A DNA stretch of 64,000 nt from Otis tarda (lineage: Eukaryota; Chordata; Aves; Otidiformes; Otididae). Shown piece after piece: positions 26,263 to 37,745 of this stretch. Within the stretch, counting starts at the first letter, position 1; each line of letters begins with the position of its first letter. The stretch is from positions 169,768,053-169,832,052 of the forward strand of contig CM048552.1 in NCBI GenBank assembly GCA_026413225.1, given 5' to 3'. The position numbers and the translations under genes were made by a program. Under the pieces are notes generated by a model. It did no database searches, was not told where the DNA came from, and saw only the letters and a list, made by a program, of their open reading frames with translations.

Positions 26263-28559
26263 TAGCTTGAGGCGGCTGCAATCCTATACCGCCTGGCTGC
26301 AGAGGAGTCCCGTGGGCAGACAGCACTAGCGTTATTTCTAGCAAAGAGTATTTTCTTCTCTTTAATGAACTGCGGGGAGCAGGGAGGGAAGGTCACTGTG
26401 TGGAAACAGCATGAGGTTGGATAGAAAGGGAGCAGATGAGTACGTAGCGCTCTGGCTTGGGCATTAGTCTGGGAGCAAGAAGATCTGAAACGTTGGTCCG
26501 TGCCCTGACAAGTGGGTATGCATTTCACATGATGCCTTGGAATTAAGCCCTCGAGGGCTCCCTGTCCCGTCTGGTCACTTAATTTCACAAACCCATTTCA
26601 AGTTTCAAATCCCAGTTTCACAGAAACGTCATGCAGGAGACAGATGGGGTCTAGCATATGTGCCCCTCTACTGCCTGCTCCATCTCTAGTGGATCCTTAT
26701 CTAGTGAATCCGTATCAACACCTTCCTGAACTCATCCCTCACTCACTGGGTGCAGAGCTGATATCGCTGATAACCTGAGGTCAATCTTGCAAATTCTGCT
26801 CCTAGGGCACCATTCAGAAGGCGACCCTGTTCTTAAAACTACTGTGTACTTCCCCTCTTGTGGCTACTAATTAAATGTTTTTTGCACTCTTCCTCAAGTC
26901 CTGAAGTCTCCCATGGTGGGGACAGGACCTCACGAGAAAGGCCTGAATGGGCCAACCCAGGGCCACATCCTGTACCTTGTGGACACTGCGTTTTTGGGCT
27001 CCAGTAGTGTCCAAGAATGCATGCCTAAGAAAGATCACAAGGACAAAGGGCACAAACATGTGGGATCCTTTCTCTAGTCCTCTCCTGGTCTCCAGCTGCT
27101 TCCAGCTATGGGACTTCCTGAAATCATCTGGGATTCTACATCTCTAGTAAACACCAGTTTACTACTTTTTCAAGGTACTTATCCCATGTCCTTTGAACCT
27201 TTGAAAACTCTTCTTTCCAGGGGAAACTCTTACTCATCTGGAAATAAAATATACTGAGCTCTTTAAGTAAATGAACTCATGCTTCCTTTTCCCTCTCCTC
27301 TCATCAACAAGGTGTATTTTTTTGCACATAAGAATGAAAAAAAATCTCCTGTGTATGTGAAACAGATAGTAATCTTCATTTTTACTTAATCCCTCTGACA
27401 TGAGCCTTAAAGGTACACTATAATGATGTAACCTGTCATGAAGAACAATATCAAATCTAGGATTATATAAAACAAGCAAAAAAATGGTAACTAGTTGTGG
27501 AGTTTTGCTGTGTAAATGGAGAGAAATTTCAGTCAATGTTGGCATTTTTCCTTTCCTCCTCCCTAGTCACCATCAGCCAGTGTTGTGCGTTATGGCTTTT
27601 TATTTGCATTTTGTTCTATATCCAGCATGGGAAGTCACAGCTTTGCAGAGATCGCTTATATTTAGACTAAGACTGCATTCCTTCCGTCTTCTCATCATAC
27701 GTCTGTTGAAATGTTGTAAAATCACAGTCATCTCTGGATTGAAAACATTTTAGCTTGTAAAGTATTAGACAGGAATATAGTTACTTCAATTCAGCTGAGA
27801 TTTGCCTTCGTCTCTCTAGGATTTTACCATATATTCACTAACGTTGAGAATACATCTTTTTTTTTTCCTGGTATGGCAACAGAAACACTGCTGCTCTCTG
27901 AAATCTCATTCATTGTAGTTAGACTCTCACAACTATAAACACGTAGGAAAAAAATCTGCTTATCTGCTTTTTTCCTGGAGAAGACAAACTGGGAGAAACC
28001 AGCATGATATATCCAGAAATATATATTTCCACATAGTGTCACACCAGAATGAAAGGCACAGATGCACTTTCAAGAAATTGGGGGAGCGGGGAAAGAGATC
28101 AGGAAGAAATGAGCAAAATGGAAATTTGAAAAGTTACAGGAAAAAAAAATTGTCTTTGTAAGGTTTTATTTTATGACACAGATCATCATAAGAACATGAG
28201 AACTGCAGTATCAACTGGATCAAAGTCCAAATTAGCCCAGTATCTGGCCTCCAAACATGAACAGTAGTGGTTGTCTAAGAAGAGTATAACCATGATGTAA
28301 CAGGACCAGTAGCTAATAAAACTTCTCCAGAATTCTCTCCCAGTCACCAATGAACAGAGATCTATCTGATGGTCCTGGGTAGACTTTTCTTCCATTCTTT
28401 CACGTATTTTTTAAACCAATAACATTTTTAGTACATATAACCTTCTCTGATAAGTTCCACAACTAGAAAGCACCTTTTCTCTCTATTTTGAACCAACTAA
28501 TTGCTAGTCTTATTGATGCTTCCTAATTATTTTCTTAGAGATTATAAGCATAATTGTCT

Positions 28560-28592
28560 TAGAATCATAGAATCATAGAATCATAGAATCAC
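28560..28592 (-). repeat. (TAGAATCA)n tract, probable CR1 3' tip
   Basis: About four TAGAATCA units followed by CATTTAGAAC. This is the avian CR1 terminal octamer array in reverse orientation with, at most, a few bases of CR1 body. It fits an extremely 5'-truncated CR1 insertion or an expanded relic of one. Confidence 0.6.
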
Positions 28593-30603
28593 ATTTAGAA
28601 CTAATTTTGCTGTAATGTTGTATATGGATTATTAATAATGAAAAACTGGGGTTTTTTTAACCCAAACTAGCAATAACTAAAGAAAGGTGATTTACTGACT
28701 AGCTTCAACCACACCTACACTTTGGGCTCCTAGTCAGTCAGACACTTTCTATTACGGGGTTGGAAATGGCTGACTGGCCCAGCACAGTCCCCTCACCTGC
28801 ACACCAGTCCCATATCAGCACATGGTGAGGCATGTGGAGTCTTGGCCACCACCCAACAGAGCAACCACAACCACAGTGATACTAACAGTGGTACCTGGAC
28901 CCTGAATTGCAGTCTGGAAGGAGGTGTTTCTGATAAAGCTGTAACTGTCTTGTACTTTGTGACAAACTGAGGGAAGGCAGGTTTCTTCCTCCCTCCAGGG
29001 TTCACAGGCTGCAGGTCCCTGTTGTGAAGAGGTCCCTGCAACCATGTCTCATTTATGGACCACTGAGATCGCTCAGTCATTGTGGAAAGATTGCCTTGTT
29101 CTGGTGAGATTTCAGTGCATGCTGGAGATAAATGACATGATGTTTTTCCCAGCAAGCTTCTTTATTCTGAGCTACAGTTGCACACTGTTGGATCTGGAAA
29201 AAAAAAAAACTTCTGCTTCACTTATGTCCCACATCACAAATCTGATGGACTGTCCCCTGACTGAGAGTTTAGATCTTTCTGCATGGGGCAAAATTAGCAA
29301 CAAAGTACACATTGCAAGCATCTTTTAAGCAAGCTTTTATGGACTGAATAGTACTACAAGGCTCAACAAAACAACTTTGTAAGTGCAAACCCACCCAACC
29401 TATTTCTTTCCACACACTTCTGGCTATTCAGCTTTATTGAAGACACCACAACCAGCAAAACAGCCACTCATCGCACAGGTCAGAGAATTTAACTTAAAGT
29501 ACAAGCCCTGCTGAATTAATTGCATTTCCTCAGATGCTTACACATATGTGTTATCTCCAGAGTGAGAATGAGACTATAATAAAACCCCTGTGATGTGTAT
29601 TGCTCAGAAGCAACGTCACTTTTCAATAGTTCAAAATACGGTCTACATTCTGTCAGTCCCACTATTATATATCCAGCTTTTTTTTTTTTCTCTCATATGC
29701 ACTGTTTCTAACTTATCTACTCTCTTTTTAATTTATTCTAGAACTACCATGAAAGCAAAATAATTTAAAAATCCATTCAAGGAGTTAAATACTACAATTT
29801 CATCATTAAAAAGGACAATACGTAACTGGTAGGCCAAACAGTCTAACTTACGTTAACTGACAGGTCAAAGAAAGTTCATTCCTAATAATGCAAATCACAG
29901 ATCAGTGTCTCAGGAACAGCATATATGAAATGATGTCTGAAACATCAATAACAGGTTTTTTCCCTTATAATTATTATTAGCTTGGTAATAGTCGTTAGCA
30001 ACCTATCTTCTTCTGCTGATTTAGTAAAGTGCACCTAATAACAAGCAGGGGTCAAACGTACAAATCAAATGACACTGCATTCCCTAGATACATAGTGCAG
30101 TTTCTAATGATGTAATAAGTGCCTGGCAGTGGTTTTTGTCTCACCCACCAAAATTAAGCCTATTATAGTAAAAGATGCCAAATGAAAATATTATAAATCT
30201 TGCCTGGAATATAAAACAAATCTCTATAAACAGGGCTAAAATGACAGACTACCTCTTGTATTAGAGAGGCTGAATCTCTAAAGTAGCTTTTATTTCCATT
30301 ATCTGTTAAAAAAATCAAGCCGTTAGAAATGGTGTATATTTTTTATACAAATAGTGAGAAAGAGAGAAAGCAATATCACAATATGGCCTCTTTTTTACAA
30401 GGAATTAATTGTGAACTTCAACAAAAATACCTTTTTTTAAGAATTTATCTTATTTCATGAGAAGCATAAAGTATTATCCTACAATTTTAGACTTCATAGG
30501 GATATTTTCGCACAGAAGAGACGATCTTCTCTTAGACAAAGAGAGTTGATTCACAGTTCAGGGAAAAAATAATAATGCTTATATCCACTTCTGTGTTAAG
30601 AGA

Positions 30604-30633
30604 ATCCATAAAATCAGTATCCATAAAATCAGT
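30604..30633. repeat. Exact 15-bp tandem duplication
   Basis: Two adjacent identical copies of ATCCATAAAATCAGT. This is a small replication-slippage product with no evident function. Confidence 0.9.
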
Positions 30634-33600
30634 TAGTCCTTCACTTAGCTATACTGGAACCCACTCAACCCATTGAGTTTTAAACCGTGGTATTATCATT
30701 CTTTGATGTCTATAGCTTAGCAGCACAAAGCTGGTCTCCAAGCACTTACTCTCTATAAAGAAACACAAATGTTTGGCCTTTGGGCTGTAAATATTGTGTC
30801 ACCATTGATTTTTAACATATGAAGTGTATTTTCCTGAATGTCAAGTATTCTCAAAGTGCAGGGACTCCCATGAGCATGGAGTGTCAGGAATTAAAGACAG
30901 TTTAAAAGCAGGAGCTAAAAGCAAGGAAAGAAGAAAGTAATAGCAAGGAATAAGAGAAATAAGAAATGAAAGAATAACTAACATGAACTTAGCCAGGTAT
31001 TATGTTATTGTTTATCTCACAGATGAAAATGTCACCTGGGGAGCATAAATCCTATCATCAATAAAGAGAAGACTGAACTGTGATACTATCAATAAACCTT
31101 TTCTTACTACATAAGATAGTTTTCTTTAAGGATTTGTGTATTCCATGCACTAGAGGAGATTTTTTTTTCCCAGCGAAATAGTAGGATTGATCTTGGGATC
31201 AGACATGCTGGTGGTTCACAAACAGTCAAACTGTCAGTAGCTGAATGCAAATGTGGCTCTGACAATTTACTATTATTGCCTTATAGCAGTTCAGTGTTTG
31301 TTTTTCTGCATCGTATCAGCTGCTTTGACGCTATTTTTCCAAACTGATCTCCTTGAGAAAGCGGTTCAGAGAAGGACCCTAACTTAGCTGAGGCGCATAG
31401 ACTAGGAGCAATCATTTCATTCTCCTGGGACAGAGACAGGTTCTGCATCACTTCCAGCGATGTCCACCTCCTGCCTGAGTACAGAGGGATGTACAGAGGT
31501 GAACATAGCTGCCCCCCTCAATTACCTGGGATGAATCCAGGCTAGGATAGCACCTCTCTCATGCAGCTAGGAAAGCTGAAAGGGATTCAGCCTGCCGGAT
31601 GCAATGTCTTTTACAGTGTAGCCTCAGGCAATGCAACTCCGCAATGTTCTTTACACAGGCTGGTGGTAAATCACCAGCCTATCCAATAATGAATACAAGG
31701 AATACTCCTTCTAGGTGATTATTCAGAGTAGACCCATGGCCACAGCTTATTTCTATAGCCAACACAGACAGTCAAGGTTCCTGAGAGGGCAGTGTGGAGT
31801 ATCTTAGGTCAGGTTCCTCCTCTGACTTTTATACCTCTCTGATGAACTTCTGCAAACACTTCCCTAAACCAGACCTTTGAACAGCAAATTAAGTCCACAC
31901 AGGAGGAGGGGCATTGTCTTTCCTCTCCAGAAAATACCTTCAAGCAGCTGTACTGTAAAAGTTGTGGTGGCTAATACCCTGTTTGCTTTTATCCTTCCCT
32001 ACCCCACTTGCCATGATCAGTAATCATTTTAAGGATATTACACGCCAGATTCAGAAATTCCTTTGAACTATTTTCTCATTTATTGTGTTTACTAGATGTT
32101 TCTTTCAGAACTTCAAAAAAAAAGTCTATCATCCACCTCAATTTTATCTGCCTAATAACAGATAGACCAGGTTGCTGTCAGACATTGTCTCAGACATTTA
32201 CATGAATATTGACTATTTAATGCAAAGCATTCTTTAAATGTAGAGGCACATATGCCAGCTCCTCTTAAGAAGGTTGAAGAACTTTGAGTTCTGAAACATT
32301 TAAGAAACATTAAAGGTATCCTTTTGATAAAGGCTACCTCTTGAGAGATGGTGAGACTTTCCAACTCCCAACGTTAAAGCACTCATCTTGTCTCAGCAGC
32401 AGGCATTCAGAGCCTGGAAAATTTGCCCGAGAGACCAAAGATAGTCCATCTATTTAGTTTGTCAAGATGAAGCTTGAGAAGTTATTTGACAAGTACAAAA
32501 GCACAAGCATAGGGAAAATAGTTCTGATAACAGGTTCTTCATATGTTAAAAAAAAAAAAAAGTGTACCCGTTTCCCAGAGCTAGAGCTAGGAATGATCAG
32601 AAATAAAAGCAGGATCTGATCTATTTAACTAACTAAAGACCAGGAACTGCATGTATAGTATTCCAGTGATCTGGAATAGATATCTGGGATATCTAGCAAA
32701 CTGATCCTCCTAAAAGAAACTGATCCTCCTGATAAATCCTGCTTCAAAAAAAAAAAGTATCTTCTCCATCTAAGTTAGATATGTAATTGAGGTGTTTTCA
32801 AGGCTAAATAAAGTGATTACTTTTTAGGAACCATTTGGAGAGTCCTTCAGATTTTCTGAGAAACATCAGTCTTTTTTTCTTCAGTGTCTATGTAAGAATT
32901 CAATTTAAGAAGGCTGCTTTACTAAAAAATAAAACATTTAAGGAAAAATTAGGTAGACAAGATCTCCCTCAAATAATTTCTCTTTATCAGTTGGATTAAC
33001 TCCTGGATAACAGCTACAGATAACAGTTTTATTAGGCATTGGAAAAATGGACTTAGGACTGCATTATTTGCCTAGCTGTGACTCTAAGAGGCATAACCTA
33101 AGCTATAAGGTGGGATGCAAGGATCTCAAAGTGAAATTCCATGTCCCGTGGGGAGCAGGAGATGACACAAGATGCATCTTCATCTGGACATAAAACATCT
33201 GTGAAGAAAAGTGAAAGTAGTGGTGTCCTACCTGCTAAGATGTCTATCTTGTCAAGCTCACAATATCAACTCTTAGGTGCTGGCAATTGATTTCAGAGGA
33301 AAAATTAAGGTGCATTTGAAGCACTAAATAGGACCTATTTGCTTCTGAGACCCTCTTTCTACATAGAACCATAGAGTAGTTTGGATTAGAAGGGACTTTT
33401 AAAGGTCATCTAGCCCAACTCCTCTGAAAGGAGCAGGAACATCTTCAACTAGATCAGGTTGCTCAGAGCCCCATCCAACCTGGCCTTGAATGTTTCCAGG
33501 GATAGGGCATCTATCACCTCTCTGGGCAACCTGTTCCAGTGTTCCACCACTCTCAGTGTAAAAAAACTTCTTCCTTATATCCAGTCTGAATGTACCTCCC

Positions 33601-33714
33601 TCTGTTTTAAAATCTTTACCCCTTGTCCTATCACAACAGGCCCTGCTGAAGAGTTTCTCCCCATTTTTCTTATAAGCCCCCCTTTAGGAACTGGAAAGCC
33701 ACTATAAAGTCTCC

Positions 33715-34389
33715 TCAGAGCCTCCTCTTCTCCAGGTTAAACAGCCCCAACTCTCTCAGCCTGTCCTTATAAGAGAGGTGCTCCAGCCCTCTGATCATCT
33801 TCATGGCCCTCCTCTGGACACGCTCCAACAAGTCCACTTCCTTCTTTTGTTGGGAGCTCCAGAACTGGACACAGTACTCCAGGTGGGGTCTCACCAGGGC
33901 AGAGTAGAGAGACAGAATCACCTCCCTCGACCTGCTGGCCGTGCTTCTTTTGATGCATCCCAGGATGCAGTTGGATTTCTGGGCTGCAAGCATACATTGC
34001 CAGCTCATGTTGAGCTTCTCGTCCACCAGCACTCCCAAGTCTTTCTCCTCAGGGCTGCTCTCAATCCATTCTCTGCCCAGCCTGTATTTGTGCCTGCGAT
34101 TGCCATGACCCAGGTGCAGGACCTTGCACTTGGCCTCGTTGAACTTCATGAGGTTGGCACGGGCCCACCTCTCCAGCCTGTCAAGGTCCCTCTGGATGGC
34201 ATCCCTCCCTTCCAGCGTGTCAATGGCACCACACAGCCTGGTGTCATCGGCGAACTTGCTGAGGGTGCACTCTATCCCACTGTCCATATCGCCGACAAAG
34301 ATGTTGAACAGGGCCGGGCCCAACACAGACCCCTGAGGGACGCCACTCATGACCGGTCTCCACATGGACATTGAGCCGTTAACCACCAC
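33715..34389 (-). pseudogene. CR1 ORF2 fragment: RT motifs B and C with thumb/C-terminus
   Basis: A 224-codon open frame with [10 protein letters not shown] (motif B, residues 16-25), F-A-D-D-T (catalytic motif C, 46-50), then the conserved C-terminal helices of CR1 RT, including L-V-R-P-H-L-E-Y and L-E-R-V-Q-R-R-A, to the natural ORF2 end (N-L-E-K-R-R-L). The frame starts at a GTG downstream of the conserved segment and has no proper start codon. It is a remnant of a longer ORF2 whose upstream part (34390-35000) is interrupted. This fragment keeps exactly the RT part that the element at 22318-24420 has lost. Confidence 0.85.
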
Positions 34390-34548
34390 TCTCTGAGTGC
34401 GGCCATCCAGCCAACTCCTTATCCACCGAGTGGTCCGTCCATCAAACCCATGCCTCTCTAGTTTAGAGAGAAGGATGTTGTGCCGGACAGTGTCAAAAGC
34501 TTTGCTTGGATATCACCTGGAGAAGTCCAGGTAGATGATATCTGTTGC

Positions 34549-34923
34549 TCATCCCTTGTCCGCCGATGCTGTCACCCCGTCATAGAAGGCCACCAAATTG
34601 GTCAGGCACGATCTGCCCTTGGTGAAGCCATGTTGGCTGTCACCAATCACCTCCTTGCTCTCCATGTGCCTCAGCATGGTTTCCAGGAGAATGACCTTGA
34701 CCTTGTCAGGCACAGAGGTGAGGCTGACCAGCCTGTAGTTACCCAGGTCTTCCTTGTTCCCCTTTTTAAAAATAGGGGTTATGTTCCCTCTCTTCCAGTC
34801 ATCGGGGACCTCACCAGACCACCACGACTTCTCAAATACAATGGCCAGTGGCTTGGCAACTTCATCTGCCAGTTCCCTCAGGACCCGCGGATGGATCTCA
34901 TCAGGTCCCATGGACTTGTGCAC
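34549..34923 (-). pseudogene. CR1 ORF2 fragment: RT fingers region
   Basis: A 124-codon frame beginning [10 protein letters not shown] and including [13 protein letters not shown] and [11 protein letters not shown]. It is homologous to residues about 498-622 of the frame at 22326-24305. It is separated from the motif B/C fragment by the in-frame TGA in the 15-bp insertion at 34507-34521. Decayed, not a gene. Confidence 0.85.
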
Positions 34924-35001
34924 CTTCAGGTTCCTCAGATGTTCCTGAACCTGCTCTTTGAGTACAGTGGGCGGTTCTTCATCCCTGCAGTGTCTGCTTG
35001 C

Positions 35002-35698
35002 TTAATGAAGCCATGTTAGTTGTCACCAATCACCTCCTTGTTTTTCATATTCCTTAGCATAGTTTCCAGGAGAACCTGCTCCATGACCTTGCCAGGCACA
35101 GAAGTGAGACTGACTGGCCTGTAGTTCCCCAGGTCTTCCTTGCTTCCTTTTTAAAAATGGAGGTTATGTTATCTCTTTTTCAGTTGCTGGGAACCTCACC
35201 AGACTGCCACAACTTCTCAAATACAATGGCCAGCGGCTTGGCAACTTCATCCACCAGATCCCTCAGGACTCACAAATGCATCTCATCAGGTCCCATGGAC
35301 TTGTGCACCTTTAGGTTCCTTAGATGATCCCGAACCTGTTCTTCTCCTACAGTGGGCACTTCTTCATTCTCCTAATCCCTGCTTTTGCCTTCTGCAACTT
35401 GGGTGATGTAGCTAGTGCCCTCACCAGCAGACTGAGGCAAAAAAGTTGTTGAGTACCTCAGCCTTCTCCACGTCCAAGGTAAGTAGGTCTCTTGTCTCCC
35501 TCCGGAGAGCGCCCACGTTCTCCCTGGTCTTCCTTTTATCCCCAATGTACCTATAAAAGCTTTTCTTGTTGTCCTTGATGTCGCTGGCCAGATTTAATTC
35601 TGTCAGGGCTCTAGACTTCCTTCCCTGATCCCTGACCACTTGGACAATCTCTCTGTAATTTTCCCAGGCTACCTGTCATTGCTTCCACCCACTGTAGG
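35002..35698 (-). mobile_element. Second, older CR1 LINE piece (linker and RT fingers)
   Basis: Beginning at AATGAAGCCATGTTAG, this piece repeats, with more differences, the segment already present at 34622-35000. It continues further 5' (on the minus strand) into the endonuclease-RT linker. A 72-residue open part (35421-35639) includes [12 protein letters not shown] and [12 protein letters not shown], both present in the 22 kb copy. Its own 3' half is missing, which ordinary CR1 insertion does not produce. It lacks the small deletion of the adjoining copy, so it is not a recent duplicate of it. Its 5' side ends near 35698. Confidence 0.9.
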
Positions 35699-37087
35699 TG
35701 GAAGTCACATGACTGACTCCGAAATTGTTTTAAACAAAACATTTTCTGTTAGAAAAACCACTACTCTACACACCATGATCTTCAAATAGAGCCTACTTCC
35801 CCTTGTGATCAGAGCTCCTGCAGCTGTGGGTGGTGAGCCTTCCTCTGGATTTTGCTTGAGGGACATCTGCTGGCTGAATGCTCATTCATATTTGTGGCAT
35901 ATGGCTTCTGATCAGTACAGATGGCTTTAAAATAAGTGCTGTGGATTAAACCAATAGAAAATAAAGCCTAGCACTTTGTCAGAAAGCACATATTGAGGCT
36001 TTCAGTTGTACTCCTCCCACAAGGGAGAATTATATTTTTTAAATAAAAGCATCCTGAGCAACACTCACATACTGCTTCCAAAAAAGCCTAGGATCTAGTA
36101 AAGAATGGAAAGATTGCAGGAACTGCTACGCATTTCCTGAAAATTGTTTAACCTTGTATCTTAGTAGTAAATTTACCTTTATCTCTGTCTCTCTCTCACA
36201 CACTTTGAAAGACAATATCAATGTTTTATTGTACACTGCGAAATATGACAACAGTTCAGGAACAGTTTTGAAAATCTAAAATACAGCTATTGATTGTCTC
36301 AAACTATTTAAGCTTCAATTAGACATTGAATTTTAGAACTGGCAGAATATATAAGATTTTTCTATCCACGAATTGCAGTTCATTTTTGTCTATGAATAAT
36401 GCATCTTCCTACAATAGTGCAGTCAGATACTGGTATAATTAGGTAAGTTTCTGAGGTCTGCCTATGGTTCACGCATCAAACACTGATCCTTCAGGCTGCC
36501 TTGTATAGGTCTACAGGCTTGGGACGCTGAAGAAATGAACACAGTCATGCTAACTGTGCCCTCACTCCCGTTACAGATGTAAGATGACAGTGACTGCTTG
36601 GAGGCATACTAATTACGAAGTATTTAGCAGTCAGTCTCTAGCACACACCTGCCAGAAGCAGGGATGGGGGAAATGTGATATCCCTCTTTCTTATGTTACA
36701 CCAAGCCCAGCTGGAAGTTAAGTTCTTCAGAGTCCAATGGCTATGCAAACCATATGTTATCACCACTCCAGCACGCCCACAGCTTTCCCCACTTTAATGT
36801 ATATTTGGCGTTACTAGATAACGTGCCATCTTCAGACTAATCAGACGAATATCTTAATGGGTAGGAATATTAAGGCAATACAGTGCTGCAGATAGCATCC
36901 ATTGCGTTATGTTAGCTTCGCACTTGCATTTCAGCATAACGGCTCCAGCTCCTACCTTGTTCTGATGACAAACTTTGCCAGGAGGCAGCCCATTTAATCT
37001 AGATGCAGATTTTGTTATTTCAGTTTATGCCTACTGTGAATCTTAACATTTTGGGTCAAAACAGCTCCTAGGAAAAAGAAAACAGCT

Positions 37088-37135
37088 CTGTGTAAATTTT
37101 GCTGTGTAGATCTGTGCAAATTTTGCTGTGTAGAT
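37088..37135. repeat. 24-bp tandem duplication (two units)
   Basis: Two adjacent 24-bp units beginning CTGTGTAAATTTTGCTG and CTGTGCAAATTTTGCTG, differing at one base. A small local duplication. Confidence 0.9.
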
Positions 37136-37679
37136 CTACTTTGTAGCTAAAAAAAACCAATACATAAATTTGTTAGAAAAGTCTAAAAAAAAAAAGTTAT
37201 AAATTAGATTTGTCCAATTTTTTTTTGTTTTAATAACTAAAGACAGAATAATATCACCTTTAAGAATTACATTTCTTCTAGATTTTTTTAAAGAAAATAG
37301 AGAAAAGAACCAGAAGTGAAAAAGGAAGAGCAGACCCACTTACAGATGCTCTGCGATGTAATCGGGGAAAAAGGGAAATAAAACAAAGAAAAGTTTCGCA
37401 GCACAGCATTTCACGGCTGCTGACTAAATTCTCTGTCGAAGAGTTGTTTCAAGGAAACCAAGCACTCTCAAACTGGGGAAAAATTGAGATTTTAAGCTTT
37501 TCTTCTGACACAGGTGAGAAAGAAATCAGCTTTACCAGAATCAGGGAAATGCTTTGCTTTTCACATAATAATATTCTTTTGCATCTGCTGAACCCAACAT
37601 TTTCTACAATTCTGTTTTCACCTGACTGCTTAGATCCCTGGCCATAGGGCTAACACAGTCTCCCAACACCACTCCGTGA

Positions 37680-37745
37680 CTCAGTCAGGATTTGAACCCA
37701 CAGACCTTGATTACACATTGGAGGCTTAGTCCTCCGGCTCACACA
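37680..37745 (-). repeat. tRNA-like segment (degenerate tRNA or ancient tRNA-derived SINE)
   Basis: On the minus strand a perfect B-box-like word GGTTCAAATCC (37688-37698 on the + strand) follows a segment that can fold as an anticodon-like arm (GGAGG-ACTAAG-CCTCC) and a long variable-arm-like stretch, as in class II (Leu/Ser) tRNAs. The T stem is poorly paired, the anticodon loop is six rather than seven bases, and no proper A box or acceptor stem was found. It is therefore not a functional tRNA. It could be a tRNA pseudogene or the head of an old tRNA-derived SINE of the MIR type. Confidence 0.35.

Larger units (their letters stand above)
24421..33362. other. Non-coding stretch, mostly unique
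   Basis: No complete gene was recognised. A moderately CpG-richer block with SINE-like words lies at 26040-26590. A tiny CR1-like 3' terminus sits at 28560-28592. Short exact tandem duplications occur at 30604-30633 and (spaced) 32698-32730. The rest is AT-rich with short open frames lacking domains. Confidence 0.5.
33363..35000 (-). mobile_element. CR1 LINE, 5'-truncated, RT C-terminal part plus 3' UTR
   Basis: This minus-strand CR1 has a worn 3' terminus (ATAGAACCATAGAG), the full 3' UTR, the ORF2 C-terminal region with RT motifs B and C, then motif A and the RT fingers. It ends abruptly near 35000 in the linker upstream of the RT. Its sequence is very close to the copy at 22318-24420 where they overlap (22359-22880 against 34447-34970), so both belong to related subfamilies. 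It carries a 15-bp insertion with an in-frame TGA at 34507-34521 and a small deletion near 34692-34700 ('gagaatgaccttg' where the other copy has extra bases). The coding region is therefore split. Confidence 0.95.

Noticed and set aside
28793..29155. 120-codon minus-strand frame with a hydrophobic stretch as a membrane protein
   Set aside because: The Leu/Trp-rich stretch is isolated, a parallel frame is also open, and no signal or conserved family was recognised.
33778..35019. 198- and 179-codon plus-strand frames
   Set aside because: Antisense shadows of the CR1 ORF2 on the minus strand.
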